The translations under genes and the position numbers were made by a program. Under the pieces are notes generated by a model that saw only the letters and a program-made list of their open reading frames with translations, was not told the DNA's origin and made no database searches. From Populus alba (lineage: Eukaryota > Streptophyta > Magnoliopsida > Malpighiales > Salicaceae), in assembly GCF_005239225.2 (NCBI RefSeq), contig NC_133295.1, positions 7,626,001-7,690,000 on the forward strand: 64,000 bases of DNA. Reading direction: 5' to 3'. This document shows positions 43,424 through 53,958 of this stretch, in pieces (the stretch's first letter is position 1; every line of letters starts with the position of its first letter).

Positions 43424-44080
43424 CTGGAACTTTACCATAAGATTCCAAAGGTCATTGTCTATGTTAGGGTACATTTTCAAGTGAATCCATATTCGGAAAG
43501 GACTTGCGATATAGGTCACAACATGCTATATGAATTCAGTTATTTACTTCCTTCAGAAATGACTTTTTATTTGGCAAAGATCCTTTTTTGGGGAATTTCC
43601 TAGTTCTACAATGATCTTTAATGAGGTGCAATAAAATCTCCAAATTTGGAAAAGATTCATCAATGTTGCAGAATCATTTCTTGTAAGGATTCTTTATCCA
43701 TCCTAGCTACACTAGGAAAGAAGGGCTGGTGTTATTTAATGAAAAATCAGTTCTTTTTATTATATTTTATTTCATGTTTTTTGTTTAATTAAACATTGTT
43801 TTGAGCTAGGATCCAAGGCCTGTTTGGATACAGTTTAGGGTCTTTAGGTTAGTTTTGTATGTGGGTCAGTTTAGCCCATAAGGGTAGATCCGTTAGGGTT
43901 ACTTTTAAGAACTATTTAAACACATGTAAACTAAATTTCGATAGCCTTTGATGATTATTACTTCTGAATTTTTCAGTTTTAATGTGTGAGAGTGATTCTT
44001 GCATTCTTCAGTTCTTGAACGAATTAAATTTGACTTATCGAAGATTAACTTGCTTTGTGGCGTCATTCAACTCATTCAGT
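43424..44080 (+). repeat. B-type LTR, partial and diverged
   Basis: It matches 52080-52400 and the later B consensus (CATCCTAGCTACAC, then AGTTTAGGGT and GAACTATTTAAAC). It stops at CATTCAACTCATTC, before the U5 end, where leader sequence begins. Confidence 0.65.
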
Positions 44081-44350
44081 ATTTCGGATAAATTCACTCG
44101 CTACTCGCGAGACTACCATCGCAGTTTTGTTTTTACCTGTTTTTTGTTTTTTATTGCTTCTTGAGTCATATATACATATTTAGATTGCACTACTAAGATT
44201 GGTTCTATTTGGTGTTAGTTTCAGTTATGCAAGAACCACAAAAAGGTGAGATGAGAGGTGTGAGCGTGTGAGGATATTAAGGTGTTTGAGCGAAACACAA
44301 GCGCTATGAGGATTTGTTTTTACCACTAACCAATTTTTCCAGGTACTATC
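44081..44350 (+). other. Leader sequence before gag
   Basis: It shows the CGCTACTCGC and TTTTGCTT-type blocks also present in the array spacers, then GTGAGGATAT repeats, ending at the gag ATG. Non-coding. Confidence 0.55.
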
Positions 44351-44762
44351 ATGTCATATCAAAAAACACATCGCGCCCTCCCGATGTAGAACTTAAATTC
44401 CAAATGCAAGCCATGACGAAGATGATGGAAAGAATGAATTTCATGATGTAGAAATTGAGAAAGGGGGGAAACATGGTAATGTGGCTGGAACACGTACCCG
44501 AGATGTGAGAAAGGTTTGGCCTGAATTGAAATCAAACCATGGCAGTGGGGTCGAAAGGCCAAAGTGGGATGATTATGAGGATTTTGAGGAGGACGTTGAT
44601 GATAATGATGATGGTGGTTTTAAGGATGAGACCATAGGCTATCATGAAGGTTTTTGGCAGCCTAGAAACCAAAGGGATTTCATGTATTGTGATGAGGTGT
44701 TATGGAAAAAAAAAAGGAGAGGTGGTATCAAGGGGAGAGAAATAAAGAGACTAGTATTCTAA
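44351..44762 (+). pseudogene. Gag N-terminal relic (type D element)
   Basis: The ATG at 44351 opens a frame soon broken by stops. In a neighbouring frame (44481-44762) the residues are GTRTRDVRKVWPELKSNHGS, then an acidic run (WDDYEDFEEDVDDNDDGGFK) and HEGFWQPRNQRDFMYCDEVL. The acidic stretch corresponds to that in the gag at 41040-41110, though the sequences are only distantly similar. After CDEVLWKKKRR the sequence leaves gag and enters the IQ region, the same junction as at 46140. No capsid core remains. Confidence 0.55.
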
Positions 44763-45002
44763 AAAAAAGAATCCAAGAATCTATCTTGTATTCTATGGGA
44801 GATGAAGCTAGAACTTGATGTGTTAACGGCAACAATCAATGCCCAGCAAGCTTTAGAAAGAGAGGAGGAAAAAGGCCGCAATGATGATATACAAAATAGA
44901 ACAGCTGCAACTTTCATCCAAAGTTGGTGGTGACAATTGTTGGCAAGAAAAGAGCTCCAAAGGCTTCAAAAGAGGCTAAGGTCAACTTGAAGAGAGAGGG
45001 AA
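44763..45002 (+). pseudogene. IQ-motif ORF relic (type D element) and purine tract
   Basis: In shifting frames the residues are QQALEREEEKGRNDD, then NRTAATFIQSWW and LLARKELQRLQKR. This is the same protein as at 46300-46470, with a GGTGGTGAC change in the IQ core. It ends in the purine tract GAAGAGAGAGGGAA directly before the type D LTR. The coding part is beyond use. Confidence 0.55.
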
Positions 45003-45988
45003 TCATACGCTCCAGGCAAGGTCAAATTCGGATTTTGACGTAAAATGTGCAACTATCTAGTTTTACGGCAATAGTCATAATTATAAACCCTACCATTGGA
45101 TCGGGCTGTAATTTTACCTGTAGCCTCCTAACATGTTTTCCTACCTTGGGTTAAAATATCAGGTCAATTGGAGTTCGGGAAGGCATCCAAACACGGGTCA
45201 ACAGAGGCTGTACGAGTTTTGTTATTTACCTCCTTTTGACTTATGGACTTCCTACATGTCTAGGATTCTTTTCCTAAAAATCTCCTTATTCTACAAAAAT
45301 CTTTAATGGGTTGCAACGTAGTTTCCAAGTGTGGCAAGGATTCATAATTGTTTCAGAATCCTTTTCTTACAAGGATTCCTTATTCATCCTAGCTACAAAA
45401 AGGAAAGAAGATTTCAGAATTGATTCTACCTTCAGCTTTAATTCTCCTAGCTTATATGAGACTTCTAAAGGATAACAAATCTGATCCTATCATATTTAGG
45501 ATGTTAAATTTGTATTTTTTTATTTTTTTATTATTTTCTTCTTAGTTTAGGGTTTATTTATATTATTTGGGTTGAATTGTAAGTGGGCATCATATAAGTC
45601 CACATAAGGGGTCTATTAGGGTTTATTTTAGTTTGGAGTCACTATAAATAAGGGCATAACCAGACATGTAAAGTTAGACAATTCAAATTAATTAAACTTC
45701 TTGTTTGCCGCACTTATTGTGTGTTGGTGGGATAATCTCCCTTTCTTGGTTCTCTAAAGGAATGAAAACGATTTATCGAAGAACAACTATCTTCGTGACA
45801 TCATCCTTATACTTCTCGTTCGCCAATCAATATTCGTTGGGTGAGGGTCTCCGTTTCCAATAGTGCTGGTGTCTAGGTACAAGTTATCTTTGTGTCACAC
45901 TCCTATCAAACCTAATTTACTTGGCTTTTCAGGAATTGGTATCTTTGTGTGTGGATTGCATGACCATGTGATCACGAGGTTAGCATCA
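45003..45988 (+). repeat. Type D LTR (986 bp)
   Basis: It starts TCATACGCTCCAGG (TG changed to TC) and ends GAGGTTAGCATCA. It shares its first about 400 bp with B in diverged form, while the R/U5 part is distinct (GTTGGTGGGATAATCTCC). TATAAATA lies at 45643-45650. No primer site follows; the sequence enters gag directly, so an internal stretch has been lost. Confidence 0.75.
45643..45650 (+). promoter_or_regulatory. TATA box candidate of the type D LTR
   Basis: TATAAATA in AGTCACTATAAATAAG, repeated at 47072-47079 in the next type D LTR. It stands about 340 bp before the LTR end. Function inferred. Confidence 0.45.
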
Positions 45989-46200
45989 AGTTGGGGCTGA
46001 ACCAAAATCAAACAATGATAGTGAGGTCGAAAGGCCAAGGTTGGATGATTATGAGGATTTTGAGGATGAGACCATAGGGCATTGAGAAGGTATTCGGCAG
46101 CCTAGAAACTGAAGGGGTTTCATGCATTTTGATGAGGTGTTATGGCAAAAGAAAAGGAGGATTCAATAGGACAATGTTATCAAAGGGAGAGAAATAAAAA
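45989..46200 (+). pseudogene. Gag relic (type D element)
   Basis: It reads PKSNNDSEVERPRLDDYEDF, EDETIGH, stop, then QPRN and FMHFDEVLWQKKRR in frame. This matches 44525-44720 with an internal deletion of the acidic repeat. It joins the IQ region at the same place as the 44351 copy. Confidence 0.55.
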
Positions 46201-46485
46201 GATTAGTGTTCTAAAAAATAAATCCAAAAGTTTATCTCGTATTCTTGGGGAGATGAAGCAAGAACTTGATGTGTTGCAATGATGCACAGCAAGCTTCAAA
46301 AAGAGAGGAGAAAAAAAATATTGCAATGATGAAATATGAAATAGAACAGCTGCTACTTTCATCCAAAGTTGTTGGCGACGATTGCTGGCAAGAAAAGAAC
46401 TCCAAAGGCTTCAAAAAGAGGCTAAGGAATTGTCCATTCAACTTGTTGGTGATTTGAGGATGAATCATCTTAAAGAGAGAAGGAA
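46201..46485 (+). pseudogene. IQ-motif ORF relic (type D), clear IQ core
   Basis: A coiled-coil-like stretch (RERNKKISVLKNKSKSLSRI, then LGEMKQELDVLQ) begins at about 46175 and is followed by a shift, DAQQASKREEKKN, and then NRTAATFIQSCWRRLLARKE and LQRLQKEAKELSIQLVGDLR. The motif IQSCWRRLLAR fits the IQ consensus IQ-x3-R-(G/R)-x3-R exactly. It ends in the purine tract AAGAGAGAAGGAA (46473-46485) abutting the LTR. Related to the family B ORF by position and sequence. Broken by a stop near 46282 and one frameshift. Confidence 0.65.
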
Positions 46486-47103
46486 TGATGCAATCCAGGC
46501 AAGGTCAAATTCGGAATTTGATGTAAAATGTGCAAGTATCTAGTTTTACAGCAATAGTCATAATCCTCAATCCAACCATTGGATGGGGCTGACATTTCAC
46601 GTGGTGTGTCCTAACATGTTTTCATACCTTGGGTTAAAATACCAAGTCAATCGGAGTTCGGGAAGGCATCCAAACACAGGTCAACATAGGCTATATGAAT
46701 TTTGTTATTTACTTCCTTTTGACTTGTGGGCTGCAACGTAGTTTTCAAGTGTGGCAAGGATTTATAAATGTTTTAGAATCCTTTTTTTTACAAGGATTCC
46801 TTATTCATCCTAGCTACAAAAAAAGAGAGAATATTTCAGAATTAATTCGACCTTCAGATTTGATTCTCCTATCTTATATGGGACTTCTAAAGGGCAACAA
46901 ATCTGATCGTATTATATTTATGATATTAAATTTGGATTTATTATTGTTGTTATTTTCTTCTTAGTTTAGGGTTTATTTATATTATTTGGGTTTAATTGTA
47001 AGTGGACATCATATAAATCCACATAAGTCATTATTAAATTCGGATTAGGATTTATTTTAGTTTGGAGTCACTATAAATAAGAGGCATAACTAGACATGTA
47101 AGG
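46486..47103 (+). repeat. Type D LTR, truncated
   Basis: It starts TGATGCAATCCAGGC and follows 45003 onward to TAGACATGTAAGGC. The U5 half is missing, replaced by antisense E sequence. Confidence 0.7.
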
Positions 47104-47490
47104 CTATGTGGGTTTAAATAATTCTTAAAAAATTAATCCTCATGGATCTACTCTAATGGACTGATTTGGCCCACTTACAAAACTGACCCAAAAACCTTAA
47201 ACTAAAAAAAACCATAACCTGATCCAAACAAACATTGGATTTTAGCTAAAAAAACAAAGTATTAATTAAGCCCAAACAAGTCTTGCTTTATAGCTAACAA
47301 AATTAAATAAATCCCATAATATTAAATCCATGTTCTGCCATGAGAAGAAGAGAAGCAAATAAAATATTACATAACTGATTCAAGGCTTATTAGCCTTTCA
47401 TGCAACCCATTAATCCTAGAAATAAAAGGAAAAGGTAGCCAACCCATGTTGTTTCCAAGTTGTAGTAGGATTCTTTGTTTCTTTTGTTGT
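47104..47490 (-). repeat. Type E LTR fragment, antisense
   Basis: It matches 42830-43190 (GGGTTTAAATAATTC, then AAGCCCAAACAAGTCTTG and GTTTCCAAGTTGTAGTAGG). Both ends are truncated. Confidence 0.65.
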
Positions 47491-47812
47491 TATCATGATG
47501 TGCCTTAGCTTCCTAACCCAAACAATCTAATGTGAATATGAAAGGAAGGTAAGTTTGGTTATATTGTTTTTTCTTATGGTGTTTAGGCTGAAAATTACAT
47601 AATTTATAATGAAAATGAGGGATAAAGTCTTAATAAAACTCTTTGATAAATCAGAGACGACACAAAGGAATTCCAATCAGGATAACATGTCTCATTCTTT
47701 GTGATTAAAAAGTGACAAGTCTGATTTGTTCTTCAACCAATTCTAGAAATGGAAGAACAAGGAAGAAACTCTTTGAGTGAGAAGTTGAAAAGTTTCATAT
47801 TATTGCCAAAAT
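47491..47812. other. Unclassified 320-bp segment
   Basis: AT-rich sequence between two E fragments of opposite orientation. It has no counterpart elsewhere in the window and no convincing coding frame. Confidence 0.4.
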
Positions 47813-48267
47813 AATGTGGACCAACCAAGAAATACCAGTAAGGACCCATTACAAGTTCCAAATGGTCCAATGACTCGGTATAAGACAAAGGCATTGAATG
47901 CATTGGTTTTGAAGGTTTCAACCAAGTCAAAATTGAAAGCTCCATTGGAGTATTAAGAGGAGAACCTAGTACATCTTATCCATATGAGGGAAGGGTCTAA
48001 TACAACCTTATTTGGGCCATGAGGTGAGGAAAGCAAAGGAAACAAAAGAATCCTACTACAACTTGAAAACAACATGGGTGGCTACCTTTTCCTTTTGTTT
48101 CTAGGATTGAGTGGCTACATGGAAGGCTATAAATAAGCCTTGAATCAGTTATGTAATATTTTACTTCCTTCTCTTCTTATCATCGCAGAACATGGATTTC
48201 ATATTAGGGGTTTATTTTATTTGTTAGCTACAACCCAATGCTTGTTTAGGCTTAATTAATACTTTGT
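47813..48267 (+). repeat. Type E LTR fragment, sense
   Basis: It begins AATGTGGACCAACCAAG at the usual E start and runs to AATACTTTGT, lacking R/U5. The pol C-terminal frame is visible in part (ALNALVLKVS region). With 47104-47490 it forms a second inverted pair. Confidence 0.65.
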
Positions 48268-49010
48268 AATTCGAGGTTCAATTTTGCCGTAGAAACACTA
48301 CTCTTAGTGAACCATAAGCAAACCACCTTAGAATCAATTGAAACTTCATATTATGTGTATTGGGGATGCGATCACACCATATATTAAATTTGGGCTATAT
48401 TAAATTTGGGCTTATTTTGATATCGTCTTCTAGATGTTTTAAGTAAAGGTTCAATATTGCTGCAAATTGATCATACAAAGGGTTTGGGTAACTAGACATA
48501 AAAGAATGACCTATAAATTTAGTTTCATTGTGGTTTTAGTATTATAATACTAAATAATGAATTTGAGGTCTTTTCAAGATTGTTTGGTCTGCATTTCATT
48601 TATGTTACGTAAAAATTACGTAACAGGTTAATTTTGCGTCAAGTTTCAAAACGTGATCCCTACCATTTTGTTCTGTCCAAATCTTTTTGTTTCTATTTTA
48701 TTTGGGTTATTTAGGAGTCAAGTAACTATTTTTTCCAATATTCGCTTTAGTTTTATTTCGTGTCCTTGTCTCATCCACAATTTGTACGAATTCGCATTGC
48801 TACTCGCGAAATCGTACTCTTAGTTTTGATTTGCTTAGTTTTCAGTATATTTATTGATTCTTGAGTCTAAAAATTATAATTAAAGTCCATTATGAAGGCT
48901 ACTGACTTTGATTTGTTTTTAGAGTGAAAAGCCTTGATTTTTTTTTTGTGTGATACATGAGAGGTGTGAGGATATATTTTGTGCTACTAACCAAATTTTA
49001 CAGATTCAAA
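48268..49010 (+). other. Leader of a gag-bearing relative, without LTR insertions
   Basis: One leader repeat (48285-48457), then spacer sequence matching 27000-27255 and, without a break, 28970-29320. The join at about 48724 (CAAGTAACTATTTTTTCC) is the empty counterpart of the TAATT insertion site of array LTR 1. No coding frame. Confidence 0.7.
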
Positions 49011-49410
49011 GAATATTTGAAAACAACGAATCAACAACATAAAATGCTAACATAGCTTTCCGATTGCGAGCCATAGGAACTCGAGTTGTTGTCTAAGACG
49101 TACAAGGATCTGAAAAATGAGGTGAATATGATAAAGCAATAGAATAGTAGGGATGATCACTAGAGAAATACAGTCTGTATGGCCGTATGGAATGTCAGAT
49201 TTGATCTTGAAGAGTTTGTTGATGAAAACGCAGATGCGGGTTAAGATGACTAAGATTTTGCATCTGCTGGCAAGGAATCAGGTCTGGACCGAACAGGGCT
49301 AGGAGAAATCTGAATTTTCATGGCGTGGTGAATTATGAAGATATGGATGGGGACTTGGACACCATTAAACTGAAAATTCCTAACTTTCAATGTAAAACCG
49401 ATCCCAAGAC
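49011..49410 (+). pseudogene. Gag relic without LTR insertion (empty-site copy)
   Basis: It aligns with the gag of the array element at nucleotide level: start codon decayed (ATATTTGAAAACAACG), then the ELLSKTYKDLKNEVNMIKQ region and, further on, the LDTIKLKIPNFQCKTDPK block. Several stops. At 49104-49108 GACGT stands where the array element has the duplicated GACAT, so this copy never received the second LTR. The sequence jumps into an antisense LTR at about 49411. Confidence 0.7.
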
Positions 49411-50205
49411 ACCAACACTATTGGAATAAAGTCGGATGACACTATGAAGCCAGTTAATCTTTGATAAATCAGATTTAGTTCGTTTAAGAACTGAAGAATA
49501 CAAGAATTACTCTCAGACGTTAAAATGAAAAATTCAAAAGTAATATTCATCAATGGCTCCTAAAATTTTGGTTACATGAGTTTAAATAGTTATTGAAAAA
49601 TTAAACCCAATAGACCTCTTATATGGACTTATATGAGATGTACTCAAAACTTACCAAAAACCCTAAACTGAAAAGCCCATAACCTGATCTAAACAAGCAT
49701 AGGATCCTAACTTAAAACAAAGTTTTAATTAAGCTCAAACATTAAAGAAAATAATAAAAATAACTAATCTATCATTAAATAACACCAGCCTTTTTTTCCT
49801 TGTGTAGCTAGGATGAATAGATTCCCTTATAAGAAAAGGATTCTTGGAACATTAATGAATCATTGCCACACTTGGAGATTATATTGCAGCTCATCAAAGA
49901 TCCTTGTGGAACTAGGAAATTCCCAAAACCAGTTGCCACAGCCTTGCTGGAAAAGAATCATTGCCAAATAGGAAGTCCACAAGTCAAAAGGAAGCAAAAA
50001 ACAAAAGTTGTATAGCCTTTTCTGACCTTATCGCAAGTCCTTTCCAAAATCCAATTCACCTGAAATCTTTTGGTAAATTTTCAGCTCGATCCAACGGTTA
50101 GATTTAAAGTTATGCTCCATAGCATAAAACAAATGGTAGAAACTTTTACGCTAAAATCTGAATATGACCTTGTTTAGGTTGTTATCACAAGGTTGAACCG
50201 TATCA
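49411..50205 (-). repeat. B-type LTR, antisense, U5 end missing
   Basis: In plus direction it runs from AAGACACCAACACTATTGG to TTGAACCGTATCA. It is the 3' LTR of the antisense pol relic to its right. Confidence 0.75.
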
Positions 50206-51980
50206 AATGTTTATAGCATCGTAAGTCTTGTGCAAGCTATAAAATGTGACATTTTGGAGAATCAATCAACCACAACCATAACTGAATCCTTTTCACGATG
50301 TGTTCTAGGCAGCCCAAGTACAAAAAGTTCATACTAATATCCATCCATGGCTGCTTTGGAATAGATAATGGCATATAAAGCCCATATCCATTCTCCTTGT
50401 CCTTAGTCTTCTTGCACACAACAAATCTCTAAATCACCTTAAGAACATCCTTCAACATGCTAGGCCAAAAGAAGTGTTCTTTTAGTAGCTTATAAGGCTT
50501 CTTTTCACCAAAATGACAACTAAGACCACCACCGTGAGCCTTTTACATAAGCAACTCCCGTAAAGAACCTAAAGGAATACACATTCTGCCCATCTTGAAA
50601 AAATGACCTTTATGCATAAAGAACCCATCACAAGCTCCTTCAGCACATTCAACAATCACATTAGCAAAGTAGGAATCATTAGCATACTGATCCTTCACTT
50701 GTTCAAAACCCAAAAACCTTGCTTTAACATAGAAATCAATGCATACCTTCTAGAAAGAGTATTAACAACTACATTCATTTACCCCATCTTATACTTGATG
50801 ACATAAACTCTACCCACTTAGCATGTCTTCAGTTCAACTTGTTTTGACCCATAATATACTTCAAAGATTCATGGTCAATATGCACGACAAACTCCTTTGG
50901 TAATAAGTAGTCCTGCTATGCCGTTAAAGCTCGAATTAAGGCATAGAAATCCTTTCTTGCAATAACACAGCCCCAATTCCAACACTGGAAGCATCACACT
51001 CTATCTCAAACATCTTAGCAAAATCTGGAATTGCTAAAGCAGACGTGGTACATAACTTCTCTTTAATCACTCCACCAAAACTCACTTCCTTTTTTCAAAC
51101 ATCGGACAAAGTTGCAGCTTTAGAACTGAAGTTCTTCACAAATCACCGATAAAATAAAGCTAAACCCCGAAAATTCCTCGCATCAGCTAAGAGGGTTTCA
51201 GCCAATCTATAATTGCTTTTATCTTTTCTTCGCCAACCTTAATCCCACTACTAGCAATGATATAACCAAGAAACACAAACACTTTCTTGATAGAAATGAC
51301 ACTTCTCTAGTTTCTCATATAATTTAGCATCTTGTAAAGTTTCAAATACAACCCTAAGATGCTTCATATGATCATCAAAAGCTCTACTATACTCCAAAAT
51401 AACATCAAAATACAACACGACAATAAACAATCCAATATGCTTCCTCAAAACATGCTTCATAAGTTGCATAAATGTACTAGGTGCGTTAGATAGCCCAAAT
51501 AACATTACCAACCATTCATACAACCCGTGTTTAGTTTTAAATGTTATTTTCCACTCACCCCCCTCTTTCATCCTAATCTGATGATAATCACTCATCAAAT
51601 CAACCTTAGAAAGCATCACAACACCATGTAACTCATCAAGCAAATCATCAAGTCTAGGTATAGGAAAACGATACTTAACTGTTATCTTATTGATTGCACG
51701 ACTATCCACACACTTTTGCATGGTTCCATCCTTCTTTGGCACAAGCAAGGTAGGCACGGAACATGGACAAAGTGACTCTCGCACGTAACCTTTCTTTAAG
51801 AGCTCACCAAATTCCCTTTGAATCTTCTTTGCCTCCTCTGGATTACACCTATAGGATAGTCAATCAGGAAGTGATGCTCCCAGCACTAAGTCAATTTGAT
51901 GTTCAATCCTACGAATTGGTGGTAAACCCATAGGTAACTCTTATGGAAACACATTTGAAAAGTCCTCAAGCAACTTCATC
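50206..51980 (-). pseudogene. Gypsy pol relic: RT, RNase H, integrase, antisense
   Basis: From right to left: an RT part at 51251-51784 (VPTLLVPKKDGTMQKCVDSR, then VDLMSDYHQIRMKEGGEWKI and FGLSNAPSTFMQLM, with YFDVIL where the catalytic motif YFDDIL is expected, so one Asp is lost). RNase H follows at about 50760-51030 ([12 protein letters not shown] in frame, then HIDHESLKY). Then come an integrase zinc-finger region and core start at 50237-50500 (YMPLSIPKQPWMDISMNF). Stops and shifts separate them. The order and adjoining B-type LTR make this the likely autonomous relative of the B/E family. It has lost gag, and the core beyond about 50237 is cut by the LTR. Confidence 0.75.
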
Positions 51981-52406
51981 AATATGGTTCAGCCTTGTGA
52001 TATTCGAGTTTCGAGTTTTGGCGTAATATTCTATTTCCAGTTTTACGCTATTAAGCATAACTTCAAATTTAATAATTGAATCGAGCTAAAACTTTACCAA
52101 AAGATTCCAAAGGTTTTTGTCTATGTTGGGGTAAATGTTCAGGTGAATCGAAGTTTAGAAAGGACTTGTGATATAGGTCAAAAGTTGTATGAATTTTATT
52201 ATTTACTTTCTTTTGACCTGTGACTTTCTATTAGGCAAGGATCCTTTTTCTAAACGAATGCGGCAACTTGTTTTGGGAATTTCATAGTTCCACAAGAATC
52301 TTTAATGAGCTGAAACATAATCTCCAAAAGTGGCAACAATTCATTAATGTTTTAGAATCCTTTTCTTACAAGGATTTTTTATTCATCCTAGCTGCGCAAG
52401 GAAAGA
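51981..52406 (+). repeat. B-type LTR, first half, diverged
   Basis: It begins at ATATGGTTCAGCC and follows the U3 part of B to CTGCGCAAGGAAAGA. It differs from other copies at many sites. Confidence 0.65.
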
Positions 52407-53008
52407 TACCTTGACAAAGAGGATAGATTAAGGTGAAGAGTTCGGCAGCCAAGTCATGGAGAGATTTGGTTGAAGAGCCAAAAACTAGATGGACTTAGTT
52501 TGGAGTGTTGCCTTGGTGGGGAGGCAGCACATAGGAGGTTGTACAGTGGGGCTGTGCCTTAGGAGTCTGCATGTTGACAATGGATAGTCTAGGTGACAGA
52601 TTTGGCAGCCAATTTTATGGGCTTGGATGAGAAGTCAAAATCACTGACGAGGATAATTTGGTGTGCTATCTTGGAGAAGAGGCAGTACGAGTGGCTATTC
52701 TGTGCTTTGGCATTTGTTGGGATAATGTGTTGGAGGTTTTCGGTGGATGAAACATGCATCAATGGTCGAAAACAGTATGGGTTGTTTTGCGTCAGCAAAA
52801 TCTTGTGTGGGTGATGAAGGGTCTTAGACACAACAATAGTATATGGGACCAAGTTAGACGAGATTTGATGCTGGGATGCTCCGTGTTTGTGCTTTGGTTA
52901 CGAATGGCCTTAGTGGACCTTTCTGAAAGACTTCAACATGAGATGGAGTTGATCACCAAAACTGAGTTGGTTCTAGGGCCAACAACAATGTCTGATTTTC
53001 TTGCTTGT
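52407..53008. other. Unclassified 600-bp segment with an internal direct repeat
   Basis: GC content is higher than around it. Two related blocks of about 130 bp (about 52440-52555 and 52595-52715) share GGCAGCCAA-TTATGG, a GTCAAAA/GCCAAAA stretch and GGAGAAGAGGCAGTA-type sequence. Open frames up to 89 codons exist, but they overlap on both strands and match no family I know. It replaces the middle of an LTR. Confidence 0.4.
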
Positions 53009-53277
53009 ATGTTGGTGGGATAATCTCCTTTTATTAGTTCTCTAAATAACTGAAAACAACTTATCGAAGAACAACTAGCTTCATGGCATCATCCTTATAC
53101 TTCTCGTTCGCGAATCAGTATTCGTTCGGTAGGGGCATTCTGTTTCCAATAATGCTGGTGCTTGGGTACTACTTATCTTTATATCAGACTCCTATCAAAT
53201 GTGATTTACATGGCTTTCCAGGAATTGGTGTCTTTGTGTGTGGGTTGCATGACCATGTAATCACGAGGTTCGCATCA
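53009..53277 (+). repeat. Type D LTR, last part, with primer site
   Basis: It begins GTTGGTGGGATAATCTCC and ends GAGGTTCGCATCA. TTTGGTATTAGAGC follows (primer-site variant of the tRNA-iMet type at about 53280-53291), then after a few bases an antisense LTR. Confidence 0.75.
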
Positions 53278-53301
53278 TTTGGTATTAGAGCTTGGCTCCA
53301 T

Positions 53302-53926
53302 TAATGCGAACCTCGTGATCACGCAACCCACAATCAAGATTGAGACATGATCTCGGAAAGCCGAAATAGGTCTGATATGAGTGTGACACAATGGAAACCT
53401 ACCCCAAGGCACCAACACTATTGGAATGAGTAGAATGACGCCACGAAGCCAGTTAATCTTCGATAAGTCAGATTCAGTTCGTTCAAGAACTAAATAATGC
53501 AAGAATCAGTCTCACACGTTAAAACTGAAAAATTCAGAATAATAATCATCAAAGTGACACGACCAAAAGATTGATGTCTTCTCCCAAGTGCAAGAGTGTC
53601 GAAGTAATAAATAACCCGACAAGACCGGGGTCGAACCACAGAGAGGTTAATTGTATAAATTATAAATAACAAGACAACAACAACAACAACAACAATAATA
53701 ACAACAACAATAACAATAATAATACCAATAATAGCAATAGTAATAGTAATAGTAATAGTAATAGTAATAGTAATAGTAATAGTAATAATAATAATAATAC
53801 TCAGTACGTGGCGTTGTTATACCTGAGAATGATCTAAAAGATTGGGTCACAGGTTTCTAACCTATATACTGAGTTTATGAAAAGATCTAAGAGATATATT
53901 ATATAATATAAACAGAATGTAAATAA

Positions 53927-53958
<32 letters not shown>

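Noticed and set aside
50603..50806. A 67-residue plus-strand ORF
   Set aside because: It is antisense to the RNase H/integrase relic, whose motifs are clear on the minus strand.
52593..53023. Overlapping ORFs of 73-89 residues on both strands
   Set aside because: No recognisable domain, competing frames on both strands and no conserved copy. Left as an unclassified segment.
53647..53850. A tyrosine-rich 67-residue ORF
   Set aside because: It is the translation of AAC/ATA/AATAGT microsatellites in a solo LTR.
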